Positions 42,547 to 53,370 of a stretch of DNA of 64,000 nucleotides are shown one piece after another. Source of the DNA: Sciurus carolinensis (Eukaryota; Chordata; Mammalia; Rodentia; Sciuridae); NCBI RefSeq assembly GCF_902686445.1, contig NC_062218.1, positions 12,437,015 to 12,501,014 on the forward strand, given 5' to 3'. The stretch's first letter is position 1. Each line of letters starts with the position of its first letter. The position numbers were made by a program, and so were the translations under genes. Under the pieces are notes generated by a model that made no database searches, was not told the origin of the DNA, and was given only the letters and a program-made list of their open reading frames with translations.

Positions 42547-44259
42547 GAAAATAAAGGTATTGATCCAAGATAGCGGACTAGAGAGAGGCTGCGCTCCTTG
42601 TCGCCCAGTGACTCCGGTTTCAAGCAGAGGATATCTGTTTCTTGGTGAGGCAGTTTTTGCTGCTTATCGGTCCCCTGCTGTTCACCCCATTTGTCTGCTG
42701 TGATCACCTGCAGTCTGCCAGCGTATCGTCGTCTGTTTTGAGTGCAGGTTGCTCACTGTCAGGCGTCTATCATGCGCCATTTGCCTGCTTCTCACCTGTC
42801 CATCGCCTGCCTTACTCCTATCCATCACCCAACGCAGAGGTTCACCTCCCTATCTTCGGACAACAGTCAGCAAACTGATCACCAACCACCAGTGGAGCAC
42901 CAGCTGCCTGCTGTCGCCTGGAAGTTCTCTGTCACAGTACCTGCAGGTTGGATTACACGTGGCTGCTGCCATTTTGAGACAACAGCCAGGCCCAGTAGGA
43001 CCCCTGGCCACACTGACTGAGCCCCGTTTCCAGGATCCCTCAGCCCGACCGATCACTCCCTGCCTCTGGGGCCCTCACATCGACTGACTGCTCCCTGCTG
43101 CCAGGACCCCCAGACCAACTGAATGCGCCCTATCACCAGGAACCCAGAGCGACTGATTGCATCCGGCCTCCAGGATCCCACAACCACACCAAACACACCC
43201 GACCTCCAGGACCCCTGTTTGACCAACTGCATCCCGCCTCCAGGACCTCCAGCTGACCACGGCCACACCCTGAGCTGTGGCTCCCCATTTGCCAACACAT
43301 TTGGAAGCCAGAGCAGCCATCTTGGATAATCCTGGAAGCCATAGCTCCAATCTTTAGGTGGGGCAAATCCCATCCTGAGATGCCTGCTGGAGGCTTGAAG
43401 CTCATTGTCAGGTACCTCCCATGCATCAGGCCACTGAACTTTGGGAGGTTTCATTACTCTATGACTGCTATACTATAGATTTCCTTTTTTTCTCCTTATT
43501 GAAAAAATTTGTTTTTATTTCTTTACTTTTCTTGCTCTCTTTTCCTTTTGTTTACCTGTTCCCTCAGAGTCTCTTTCTCCCTTTTTTGCATGCTAACATC
43601 CAATTTCTTTTGATTACACTCTCACCCTTTCTATTATCTAGAACTTCTGTATATTCCTTTCTTATACCATTAACAGCCACATTCTACATCCCTCTGCATC
43701 CTCTTTGTCCTCCATTTGAAACTGCAGACTTTATTGCAAATCTATTTGTTTTACCGAAGATAATATTTGAACTCATTCTGTTTATTATGACAATTTTGTT
43801 ATTGTCCTCATAGGGGCTATTTGGTCTAGGATTGCATAGTGTCTGAATTGGGCACTGCTAATTATTGATCTCCCCTTAAAGAAAGGGTTTTGGAAACCTA
43901 TAGGGCCACTATAAGCCTATAGGGGGGAATCTGCAATACCCCAGATCTGTACTGCTAGAGGGGAAGATACATGAACAACATGAAAAAACAAGGGAAGAAA
44001 ATGATCCAAACAAATCTAAATTCTATATTAATAGAATCCAATGACAGTATGTTAGAAGAAATGTCAGAAAAGGATTTCACAGTATACGTGATTAAGATGA
44101 TTCGTGAAGCAAAGGATGAGATAAGAGAGCAAATGCAGGCAATGAATGATAATACCAATAAGCTGAAAGAGCAAGTGCAGGAAGCAAAAGATCATTTCAA
44201 CAAAGAGATAGAGATTCTCAAAAAAAAAAAAAAAAAACAAACGGAAAATAAAGGTATTG
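42547..44259 (+). mobile_element. L1 insertion: complete 5' UTR, ORF1 start only, 16-bp target-site duplication
   Basis: The direct repeat GAAAATAAAGGTATTG (42547-42562 and 44244-44259) flanks 1,681 bp. The insert begins 'atccaagatagcggactaga', the usual start of an L1 5' UTR, and carries degenerate tandem units (about 42970-43270) and a long pyrimidine-rich stretch. ORF1 starts at 43971. It breaks off in the A-tract at 44221-44237. ORF2 and 3' UTR are absent. Normal L1 truncation removes the 5' end, so this polarity is reversed. Confidence 0.85.
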
Positions 44260-44272
44260 TATCCACCTACAA

Positions 44273-44276
<4 letters not shown>
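43971..44276 (+). pseudogene. L1 ORF1 N-terminal fragment
   Basis: The frame opens MNNMKKQGKKMIQTNLNSIL and continues with a heptad-rich coiled coil (DEIREQMQAMNDNTNKLKEQ, VQEAKDHFNKEIEILKKK). This is the trimerising N-terminal part of the L1 RNA-binding protein. Only about 85 residues belong to L1, against some 350 for the whole protein. The RRM and C-terminal domains are missing, and the last codons run through the A-tract into flanking DNA. Confidence 0.85.

Positions 44277-44314
<38 letters not shown>
44275..44314. repeat. (TA)n microsatellite
   Basis: About 19 TA units directly after the target-site duplication of the preceding L1. Confidence 0.97.
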
Positions 44315-44317
<3 letters not shown>

Positions 44318-45433
44318 GATGCATTAGCAATAAAAATGTCACTTTTTATTGGAGAGATGTGCCTCCCATTAAAGTAATTTATGTGTGTACAGAAAATCTG
44401 AACGTATCCATATCAAAGTTTCAATGCTGAGGGCAGGCCTGCCTGTCTGAAAGAAGCTCTGAAGACCAACTTTCTGTTTCTCTGTGAATGTTGGAAGAGT
44501 GAGTTATTCCAATGAGATGCTTACATGGAGTTTCAATATTCACGCCACATTTTTTACAAATGCTCATATGTAACTGTGAGCCTCCCACTTTATAAAACAT
44601 CGAATTTTGTTATTTTATTGTTTCAGATTTCTTGATTCTCTTTTGGGGGAGGTGGTTAGGGAGGTGAAGCATACACAGTATTAAACAGTTTCAGTGGAGA
44701 GAAATAGTCAATACATTAAATTTTCTCTGTATAAATCTGTAGAACAATCTAAGGAACAATATCTCCTCAAGACCAGGGAACTGATCAATTACTGCATATT
44801 GACCTCACTCACATGTGTTTGCATACATTGCAAATTTGAGCTTTGAATTTCAAAGTAATCCTTAGTTATTGCCATAAATCTCTCTCTTCCTCCATCCTTT
44901 CCTCCCTCTCTCACCCTCAATTTAAGCTATTCTTCTTGGCTTACATACTTTTTCTCCAACAGCCATTTTCTATTAAAATCATTTGACTCTTTTCTCTATG
45001 ATCTCTGTGATCTCATGATTATATATGTGAAAAGCTCACTGTAAAACTTCTCCAATGCGTATGTACCATACTACATGTCATAGTAAAATCCTAGTAGGTT
45101 AAAGAAATTTCTGCATTTGAAAAAGATTTTTCATAGAGCTAGTTGTCATTTTACTAGTGCCAGAAAAAAAGAACAGGCATTTATTAACAACAACAACAGA
45201 AACTTAAGATTCAGGAATCTAAACGGAAAAGACCGCCCCCTTGCAGTGAGTTGCAGATGTAGTTGAATGCTTACCCCTGCCCTTCACTTTTAAATGGTGT
45301 TCAAGGGAACTAATCTGTCCTAGGATCAGTGAGGCAGCTTTTGATTATTTTTTACAAGAGAAATTGATGTTCATTTCTTTTCACCCGAGTGTCTTCCATG
45401 ATCCAGGCCAGCAATTAAGACAACGCCTGGAAC
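44315..45433. other. intergenic AT-rich sequence, nothing recognised
   Basis: No gene, SINE or L1 seen. A short (AAC)n run lies near 45188-45199. Confidence 0.6.
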
Positions 45434-45869
45434 TGAAAAGGGAGCTAAACTGCGGCCATGACAGGCTGCATTTAGGGCATGAAAGATTTCAGGCCTAGAT
45501 AGCCGATTCCAAGAAGGCTACTAGATTAGGACTGGCCTTTGGCAAACAACCAACCAGGAACTAACAAGCTAATGCCTAGCATTCCAAACCATGTATGTCA
45601 ATATGTTAAGACCTGGGTACCCTAAGCCAATGGAAACATGCCAAACCACACATGTTGGAAGATCAGCCAACTGTGTACTTTGCTTTGTTCAAATTTCCCG
45701 CTCTACTGTGGCGCTCATAAAAATCCCACTGACTCGAGACTCGGGACTCTCAGCCAGTGAGTCCCGAATGCTGTGGGTCTGAGCTCGAGTTTGCAATAAA
45801 GACCCTTTTGCTTTTGCATCGGAGACGGTTCCCTGGTGGTCTTTGGGGATTTGCGATCTGGGCACAACA
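45434..45869 (+). mobile_element. solo LTR of a gammaretrovirus-like (ERV1-type) element
   Basis: A 436-bp element with TG...CA ends (TGAAAAGGGA ... GGGCACAACA), flanked by the 4-bp repeat GAAC (45430-45433 and 45870-45873). A TATA-like 'cataaaaatccc' lies near 45716 and a polyadenylation signal 'gcaataaagaccc' at 45796. A 4-bp duplication fits gammaretroviral integrases. No internal gag/pol/env sequence is present. Confidence 0.85.
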
Positions 45870-45873
45870 GAAC

Positions 45874-47104
45874 ATAAGCACAGCAACTGTGGGGAAGGGA
45901 CTGGAGCACGTAGCTTCAGAATGCACGTGGGAGTCCTGGAAATGCGTTCCCTCTGTAGGCAGTTGGGTGGCACCTGCCCTTTGCTTAGCTGGTTTCATTA
46001 CCGGGGGGCATCTTGGCTCCCCCCAACAGGCAGTAGTCATCACCAGCTCTGCCACACAATAGAAATGGGCAGATTCTGAGCTGGACATCCAGCCAGATTC
46101 ACACCAGTGATCACCCATTTGCTCCATATGTCTGTCGAAAGACAAACATCATTAAAAATTAAGTTAAAATTATTAAAAAAAAAAAAAAATTGGTACTGGG
46201 GAGTGAACCCAGGGGCACTTAACCACTGAACCACATCCCCAGCCCTTTTTATTTATTTATTTTTTTTGAATTTTGAGATAGGGTCTTGCTAAGTTGCTCA
46301 GGGCCTTGCTAAATTGCTGTGAAGCTCCCCTCAGCCTCCTAAGCCACTGCACCCAGCTTGAACTGGTTTGTATTTGCAATTCATGAATGCGGGCGACATC
46401 TGCTCTAAATTTAGAAAAGGTGTCTGATGAGCTGAACTGAGGATGTTGGCTGCAGAGGCAGAAAGGGGGTAAGAGAAACAGGTACCAAAAAGCAGATCAG
46501 TTTAGCACCAGGTTACTTCAGGTCACGTTCCTTGTAAGGACTGACGCAGGGAGGACTTTATCATGCCCACTAACCTGGCCTGTTTGGGGATCTGATTCTC
46601 TTTCTCCTAATTTCTTTGTAGGTCAGATCAATGACCTAGTTTTGGTGATATGAAACTTAAGCATGACTGACACCATTTTGTTTTGGGCTGCTGGGGCCTA
46701 GTGCAGGAGTCAGTTCAAATCAAGGGCCTCCTCTCAATTTTATTTAGAAATTGAATCCTAAGGTGCTGCCAAATTTGGCTCTCAGGCAAATCTAAGGCTG
46801 TTTCTATAGAATACTTTCTAAGGATGTGAGAAGTAGAATGGGCCAAGGATTGTGCATGTCCATTGGCACGGTGACGGGGAGACCTCTGACTCTAGCTTTC
46901 CCTTTCCAAAACAGGTTCCTTTCCAGATTTCTGTGTCTTTTTGTTTGCTTTTAATTTCTGAGGCACTTTGATTCCTTGGGGAATTCTAATTGTCTATAGT
47001 GAGGAAATATTGTGAAATACTATATTTACCTTAAGGTGTTTCAAAGAGGGCAAATAAACTCAAAACATATATATGTGTATACATATGTATGTATATATAT
47101 AAAA
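45874..47104. other. intergenic with one B1/ID SINE
   Basis: Around 46650 'gcatgactgacaccattttg' followed by 'ttttgggctgctggggcc' resembles sequences found in ERV LTRs, but I cannot define ends. Apart from the SINE listed separately nothing else is recognised. Confidence 0.45.
46170..46362 (-). mobile_element. B1/ID composite SINE, antisense
   Basis: 'attggtactggggagtgaac', 'ggggcacttaaccactgaac', 'gagatagggtcttgctaagt' and 'ctcctaagccactgcaccc' reversed, with an A-rich run at the left end. The B1 part has an internal duplication and deletion ('agggccttgctaaattgctg'). Confidence 0.9.
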
Positions 47105-49275
47105 TTTTAATTTTAAAAAGTATACCAATAGAAATTAATATTGTCAAAATGGCCATACTACCAAAAGCATTATACAGATTTAATGCAACTCTGTTAAAAT
47201 TCCAATGACAGTCTTCATAGAAAGAGAGAAAGCAATCATGAAATTCATTTGGAAAAATAAGAGACCTGGAATGTTCAAGGCTGTAAGGAAAAATGCAGCT
47301 CAGCTCGGGACCGCGGTAACTGCAGCCCCTCCGAAGGAACTGGCGCTCCATACGCCGGGTCTCAGTTGCGGCTCAACAATAGCTCCCAGAAATCCACAAC
47401 AGACACGAGAAATCACATAAGGGAGTTTATTAAGCAAACAGAGTGTCTCCCTGCAGAGTTTATTAAGCAAAAAGAGAAAATGAGAGGAAAAGAGAAAGGA
47501 AAGAGAAAGGGCGTGGGCTAGAGAGAGTGGAAAGCGAGGAGGAGGAAAAGCAAGTGTGTGGGAAAGAGAAGCAAGAGAGGAAAGATGGCGGTTGAATTCT
47601 TCAGGGCTAACAGGGGACCAATAACGGAGAAGGATACTTGCAAGATGACTGATGAACCAATAGCTAGCTAGGATGTTCACAGATTGACAAGTGGTTGGGA
47701 GGCGGGGAAATGGCTGCAGCAGAAAGGGCGGGGGAGCAGCTTTATACATTATAAAGGCAATCCCTAGCAAGAAGAGTGAAGCAGGAGGTATCACAATACC
47801 AGACCTTAAATTATACTATAGAGCCATAGTAACAAAAACAGCATGGTACTGGCACCAAAACAGACACATAGACCAATGGTACAGAATAGAAAACACAGAG
47901 AAAAACCCACATAAATACATGCATCTCATACTAGACAAACACCAAAAACATTCATTGGAGAAAAGATTGTCTATTCAACAAATGGTGCTAGGAAAATTGG
48001 AAATCCACATGTAACAAGATGAAATTAAATCCCTATCTCTCACCCTGCACAAAACTCAAAGCAGATCAAAGATAGATCCACTAGAACAGAGACCCTGTGC
48101 CTTACAGAAGAAAAGGTAGGCCCAAATCTTCACCAGGTCGGTCTAGGATCTGACTTCATTAACAAGACTCCTAAACCTCAAGAAGTTAAATCAAGAATCA
48201 GTAAATGGGATGGATTCAAATTAAAAAGCTTCTTCTCAGCAAAGTAAACAATCAATAATGTGAAGAGAGAGCCTACAGAATGGGAGAAAATCTTCACCAC
48301 ATGCACCTCAGAAAGGTCATTAATCTCCAGGGTAGATAAAGAATGCAAAAAACTTAATACCAGAGATAATAATAATAACCCCATCAATAAATGGGCTTAG
48401 AAACTGAACAGACACTTCTCAGAAGAAATACAATTGATCACCAAATATATGAAAACATGTTCAACATCTCTAGCAATTAGAGAAATACAAATTAAAACTA
48501 AGATTTCATCTCACTCCAGTCAGAGTGGAAATTCTCAAGAATATAAGCAAGAGTAAATATTAGTGAGGATGTGGGGAAAAGGTGCACTCATACATTGTTG
48601 GCAGGAATGCAGATTGGTGCAACCATTATGGAAAGCGGTGTGGAGATTCCTCAGAAAACTTGGAATGGAACCACTATTTGATCTAGCTATACCACTTTTC
48701 GATTTATACCCAAAGGACTTAAGTGAGCATACTATAGTGACACAGCCACATCAATGTTTATAACATATAATTCACAATAGCTAAACTAGGAATCAACCTA
48801 GGTGTCCTTCAATAGATGAATGAATAAAGAAACTGTGGTATATATACACAATGGAATATTACTTAGTCTTAAAGAAGAATAAAATGATGCCATTTGCTGG
48901 TAAATAAATGAAACTGAAGAATATCATGTTAAGCAAACTAAGCTAATCCCCCAAACCAAAGACTGAATGTTTTCTCTGCTAAGCAAATGCTAATTTGCAA
49001 TAAGTGGGTAAGTGGGGCAGGCTGGGGAAGAATAGAGTTACTTTGGATTAGGTAGAGGGGAGCGAGTGGAGGGGAGGGGTATGGGGATAGGAAAGACAGT
49101 GGAATGAATCTGACAGTATTATCCCCTGTACATATATGACTAAAGGGCCGATGTGATTCTACATCATGTACAACCAGAAGAATGGGAAGTTATTCTCCAT
49201 TTATGTATGATGTGTCAAAGTGCATTCTACTGTCATATATAACTCATTAGAACAAATTTTTTTAAAAAATTCTAA
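47105..49275 (+). mobile_element. L1 3' half (ORF2 end and 3' UTR), sense, split by an LTR
   Basis: ORF2 fragments on both sides of the insert give REKAIMKFIWKNKRPGMFKA and, after it, [33 protein letters not shown] and [15 protein letters not shown]. Further on 'ccatttatgtatgatgtgtc' and 'attctactgtcatatataac' are the 3' UTR and an A/T-rich end follows. Frameshifts and stops make it inactive. 5'-truncated. Confidence 0.9.
47282..47753 (-). mobile_element. solo LTR, antisense, inserted in L1 ORF2
   Basis: Non-L1 sequence interrupts ORF2 exactly between 'atgttcaaggc' and 'aaggcaatccctagc', so AAGGC is repeated at 47277-47281 and 47754-47758. The clean LTR ends are TGTAAGG at 47282 and ...TATACA ending at 47748. 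The last five bases are unexplained. Read on the minus strand it has AATAAA signals (reverse of TTTATT at 47426 and 47459) followed by a GC-rich U5-like end. No internal viral genes. Confidence 0.75.
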
Positions 49276-50790
49276 AAAAGAAATAATAGTTGTGAAGGCA
49301 GCACTTTTGGGGGTGGTATCAAAGAAAACCAGTTCCTTTTTAACAATCTGAAAAAAGAAAAGAAATTCCTAGGGAAAATATCATAAAAGTTGGGCAAGAC
49401 CTTGTCAGTGAAAACTACAAAATGCTTCTGAGAAATTTTGAAGATACTAAGTAATATGGAAGAAAACACCATGTTCGTAGATTCAACGGTTCTGTGTTGT
49501 AAAAATGTCACCTCCAGTGTCCGTGCGGCTGCAGTCAAAACCCTCCCAGGATTTGTGTGTAGAAACTGGCAGGCTGATCCTAAAATTGATGTGGCAATAC
49601 AAAGTCACAAAAAGACAAAGCAGTCTTGAAGAAGGACGAAGCTGGGAGCATTTACACGACCCATCTAAACCCATGATAAAGCTCCAGTGACGGGGACCCA
49701 GTGGCGTCCATGGTAGGATAGGCCACCCGCTGGGGCCGGCTCATTTGTCCTTGTTTTTTAGGTTGTGCCAGATTCACAGACCACGGATTCCTGGGAGGGA
49801 GATGCTGGAAGTAAGACCACCCCGAAAGCGGCTGGCCCCTGGGGAAGGCCGGCTGCACCCTCAGGCCAGGGCAACAGGGCATGTGGAAGCCGGCCTGCTC
49901 CAACTTTCCTGCGAAGAAAAGGAGGCCGAGAGAGTGGAGGAGGAGGGGCGGCCGCCTGCAGCTTGTCCTTCAGAAAGTGACAGCACCGCTAGGCTAAGAG
50001 CGTTTCTTCTCCGTTTTCCTGTCGATACCTGCCGTGGGAACCGTGCGGTGGGGGCCATCTGAGCAGAGCAGCACTGACTCGTGTGACCCAGCACCAGGTC
50101 AGCACCCGAGCCTCCCTTGTGATGCCAGCGAGGCGCCCGCTGAGCCCGACTGTCACTGGGCATCGCTGGCGCTCATGTGCCAGATATTCTGAAAACCTCC
50201 GAGGGCGAATCTAGAACAAAGCAAAGGAGCAGCCCTGCGGTGGACGGGTCAGGCCTGCGTGTGATGGGAGAGCCTGCTGTTCACCAGGTCCACGTGGCCA
50301 GCTCCACGTGGATCTGGAAAAGTCTCCAGGGTAAGTTCTCTTACAGTCAGAAGGCAAGACAGCAAGTGTGGCCCCCGATGCAGGCTCCGAGGGCGGCGGA
50401 GGCGCAGCGGCGGCCGTTCAGTGCTGTGGGGTCCGGGAAGGATGTGGCTGCTGCCTTCACCCTGCCGTCCCCGCTCCTTCACCACTCAACCAGAACGCCC
50501 GGCGACAGCGGTCACCTCCCTGGGGGCTGGCCATGTCCTGCCTGGAGTATTAATTCCAGCCATTCTTTATTTCACCAGAGTAAAGATCAGTGCGCCCGCC
50601 TAACCCAGGGGATGCACGTGGGAAGCTTGTGCGCGCTGCCCAAGACCCGCGTCCAGGCTGCGTGGGAGCAAGGACGCCTGGAGAGAGAAGGCCTCAGAGA
50701 CCCCGCCACACCTAAGCCCCCAGCTCAGTCACGCCTTCGGTCCATGCATGTCCATAATGGGAAGGAGAGAAGGAAATGTCTTTCAGTCTG
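49276..50790. other. intergenic, no supported gene
   Basis: From 49740 the sequence is GC-rich with overlapping open frames on both strands. None shows a known domain. I see no convincing promoter or exon structure. Confidence 0.5.
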
Positions 50791-50793
50791 GAT

Positions 50794-50866
<73 letters not shown>

Positions 50867-51003
50867 AGAAGAAGAAGAAGGAGGAGGAGGAGGAGGAGGA
50901 GGAGGAGGAGGAGGAGGAGGAGGAGAGGGGGAGGAGGGGAGGGGGAGGAAGGGGAGAGGGGAGGAGGAGGGGGAGGAGGAGGGAGGGAAGGAAGGAGGAA
51001 AGA
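50791..51003. repeat. purine-only microsatellite (GA)n-(GAA)n-(GAG)n
   Basis: About 210 bases with hardly any pyrimidine on this strand: (GA)n to 50862, a few GAA units, some 15 GAG units, then G-rich GA mixtures. Open frames of 97-324 codons across it (Arg/Glu/Gly or Ser/Leu/Pro runs) are products of the repeat, not genes. Confidence 0.97.
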
Positions 51004-53213
51004 TGCAGCCAGCCCCACCTGGGACCTACTGAGTCAGATCCTGCGTTTAAACTCCATTTGTTCACTGGAGACTGGGCAGGGCACAGTGTGTAGGGAAGAC
51101 AAGGGTGCTGGCATTTATATTGCCCTCTCTGTCCATTTCATAAAACTCTGAGGGTCAGGTCACCATCATCAAAAGCACAGCACAAAGATGAAACTCCTCA
51201 CCGGTCTGCAGAGTTTCTTAAATGACGAAGCAGGGTTGGAGCGTTAGCTGGAGTGAGGCGAACCTTTGCCAGGACTATGCTCTGGGCTAAGTCGTGGGTT
51301 CTTGCAAGCAGGGGTGAGCAGAGAACAGTCAGAGATTGTGGGGGCAGTGATGAGTCAGAGGGCTGAGAGCTCTCCCTTTGTCCTGCCCCTGTAAAGTCCT
51401 GTTTCTTCAAGTGAAGTAAACACGCCCTGCGTTGTTAGTCTTGAATGGTAAACAAAGCAGAACACTTGTACACAGCAAGTCAAACAATGTCCTAGAACAG
51501 GAAGCATTTTAATCCATACATCACAGCAACCGCTTGGAAGAAAACAGAGGCCTCTGGCCCAGGGCAAGACTCTCAAGAAATATGTTACCTGAGTGCACAG
51601 CCACCAGGACCTGGGCCAAATGAGCCAATGTGCCCACGTTCGCGTCCCAGCACAGCACAAGGCTTGGCCCCCTTGCTTTTCTGTATCCCTTCCTGAGTGA
51701 ACTGGCAATAAAATTGCAATGCAGTGTTCGTTTGATAAAGTTCAGTACATAATCAAATTGAAATATTTTAAATGAATATTTATATTTGTAAATATATATA
51801 TTAAAACTATGTTTTAAAAAAAATTTAGAATTTGAGCTTCATGTTCTTATTTGGCCAGAAGTCCTACTAGCAATGAGGTATAAGTTGGTGGAGGAACCGT
51901 GTGGAGAAATATCATTGGAGTTAAGACAGCCATGGAGTTGAGGGACCAGAATATCAAAAGGGCGTCCATGTTCCTGAGAAAGTTACCCAGGTGGGTCCAA
52001 GGGCTGAAGAAGAGTACATGGGAAAAGGCATTTCTGACTCAGTTTTATGTTCAGATGATCGATTCTTCCTGGAATGTTAAAAACTGGGGCTTTCTGAGTT
52101 TTAACATTCCAGGAAACCCCTCAGTTCAGCACAGATTCAGACAACATCTCACCTCCCTCACCTGCAATCTCGATTGACAGGTGCACAGAAGAGCACCTGG
52201 CCGGATCCCCAACCCGCAGAGACACTACAGATGTAGGCTGGCTCTGAGCCTCTAAGTCGGGGTCTCAGCAGCAAGGCCCCAAGATGACCTTCTCCCTGGG
52301 GCCCTACTGTTAATGCAGTTCCCCAAGCCCCTTCTCCCGCCCTGTGAGGTCTTCTCGTCCCCTTCTTGTCCCCTGGATAGGGGCTTGCTGCAGCCATTGC
52401 TTCAGGTGCCTGCCGTTGTCCCCATTGGAGTTCTGGAGAGTGAGAGATGGTGGAAGCCGTCAACTTTTTGCCTTTGAGTCCAGAGACTCCTGTCCAGGGG
52501 TGGACAGAGGTGGGTGGGATCTGCTCCATTCTTAGGAGCTGCGGGTGGGCCCTTCCCCTCCGCAGGGGCAGGGTGTAGCACCCAGCAAATGTCTAATTTT
52601 TTTTAAGATCTTTTACTTTAAAGCTCAGCCTTCTAGCAAACCCTCAGGGTTTCATGGAGTTACTGGCTATAAAAGCATGTGCTACCCCAACATGCGCTGT
52701 TCTGACAGGCTTGATCATCATGGGGCTGGAAGAAGCTGCCAGACTGTCTACGGGAGTTACTCACACGCATTAGGAAAGCTCACTATATGCCCTTTGAAAA
52801 TGGACAGTCTCATGGATGTATTCCCCTCTGAGCTTCTAGTGCTTACCCATCTCATTCCCTGGGAAAATTTGTCATAAATGATAAGAGGCATATCTAGATG
52901 TGCGTGTTATATAATAAGATGTGGTTGGGATGCAGAGAGCACCTATTTGTGTAAAAAGAAAGAGGGAGACTACGTACACTATGTATTCAAGACCTCAGGT
53001 ACACCCGGTGGGGGAGGAGAGGGGGTGACTGCGTGGCTGGGGATGTGCGTGGGGGTTGGGGGACTTTTCGATATATGTCCTTTGTTTACTTCTTAAATTT
53101 TATATATAAATTCATTTAACACTTCATCACTTCATTATTCTTTCAAATGCAATTGTTTTGACATTCTTTGGGTAGCTACCCCAATGAAGGAGTAACTTTT
53201 GTAAATACTTTTT
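51004..53213. other. intergenic, one perfect-arm hairpin, no gene recognised
   Basis: Contains an inverted repeat at 52066-52115 (see findings). No SINE, L1 or coding exon recognised. Confidence 0.55.
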
Positions 53214-53370
53214 TCTTTCTTTTTTTATTGGGGGGGGGGGTGGTAGCAGAGATGGAACCCAAGGGCACTTAACCACTGAGTCACATCCCCAGCCCTTTTA
53301 ATTTATTTATTTTGAGACAGGGCCTAAGTTGCTTAAGGCCTCGCTAAGTTGCTGAGGTTGGTGGACTTCT
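53214..53370 (-). mobile_element. B1/ID composite SINE, antisense, truncated
   Basis: 'gatggaacccaagggcactt', 'accactgagtcacatcccc', 'gagacagggcctaagttgct'. The distal B1 part is missing. A G11 run (53231-53241) lies in the tail region. Confidence 0.88.

Noticed and set aside
42078..42554. Open frames upstream of the truncated L1
   Set aside because: GC-rich and open on both strands, without domain or start context. No evidence for a gene.
49745..50062. Possible exon with AG acceptor in GC-rich sequence downstream of TRIO
   Set aside because: The peptide shows no recognisable family, two frames are open equally well, and neighbouring genes expected from human synteny (OTULINL/OTULIN) should lie farther away. 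It may be checked by RNA-seq.
50177..51151. 324-codon open frame on the + strand (and antisense frames with Ser/Leu runs)
   Set aside because: Most of its length is Arg/Glu runs translated from the (GA)n/(GAG)n microsatellite. The rest has no motif, splice signal or coding bias.
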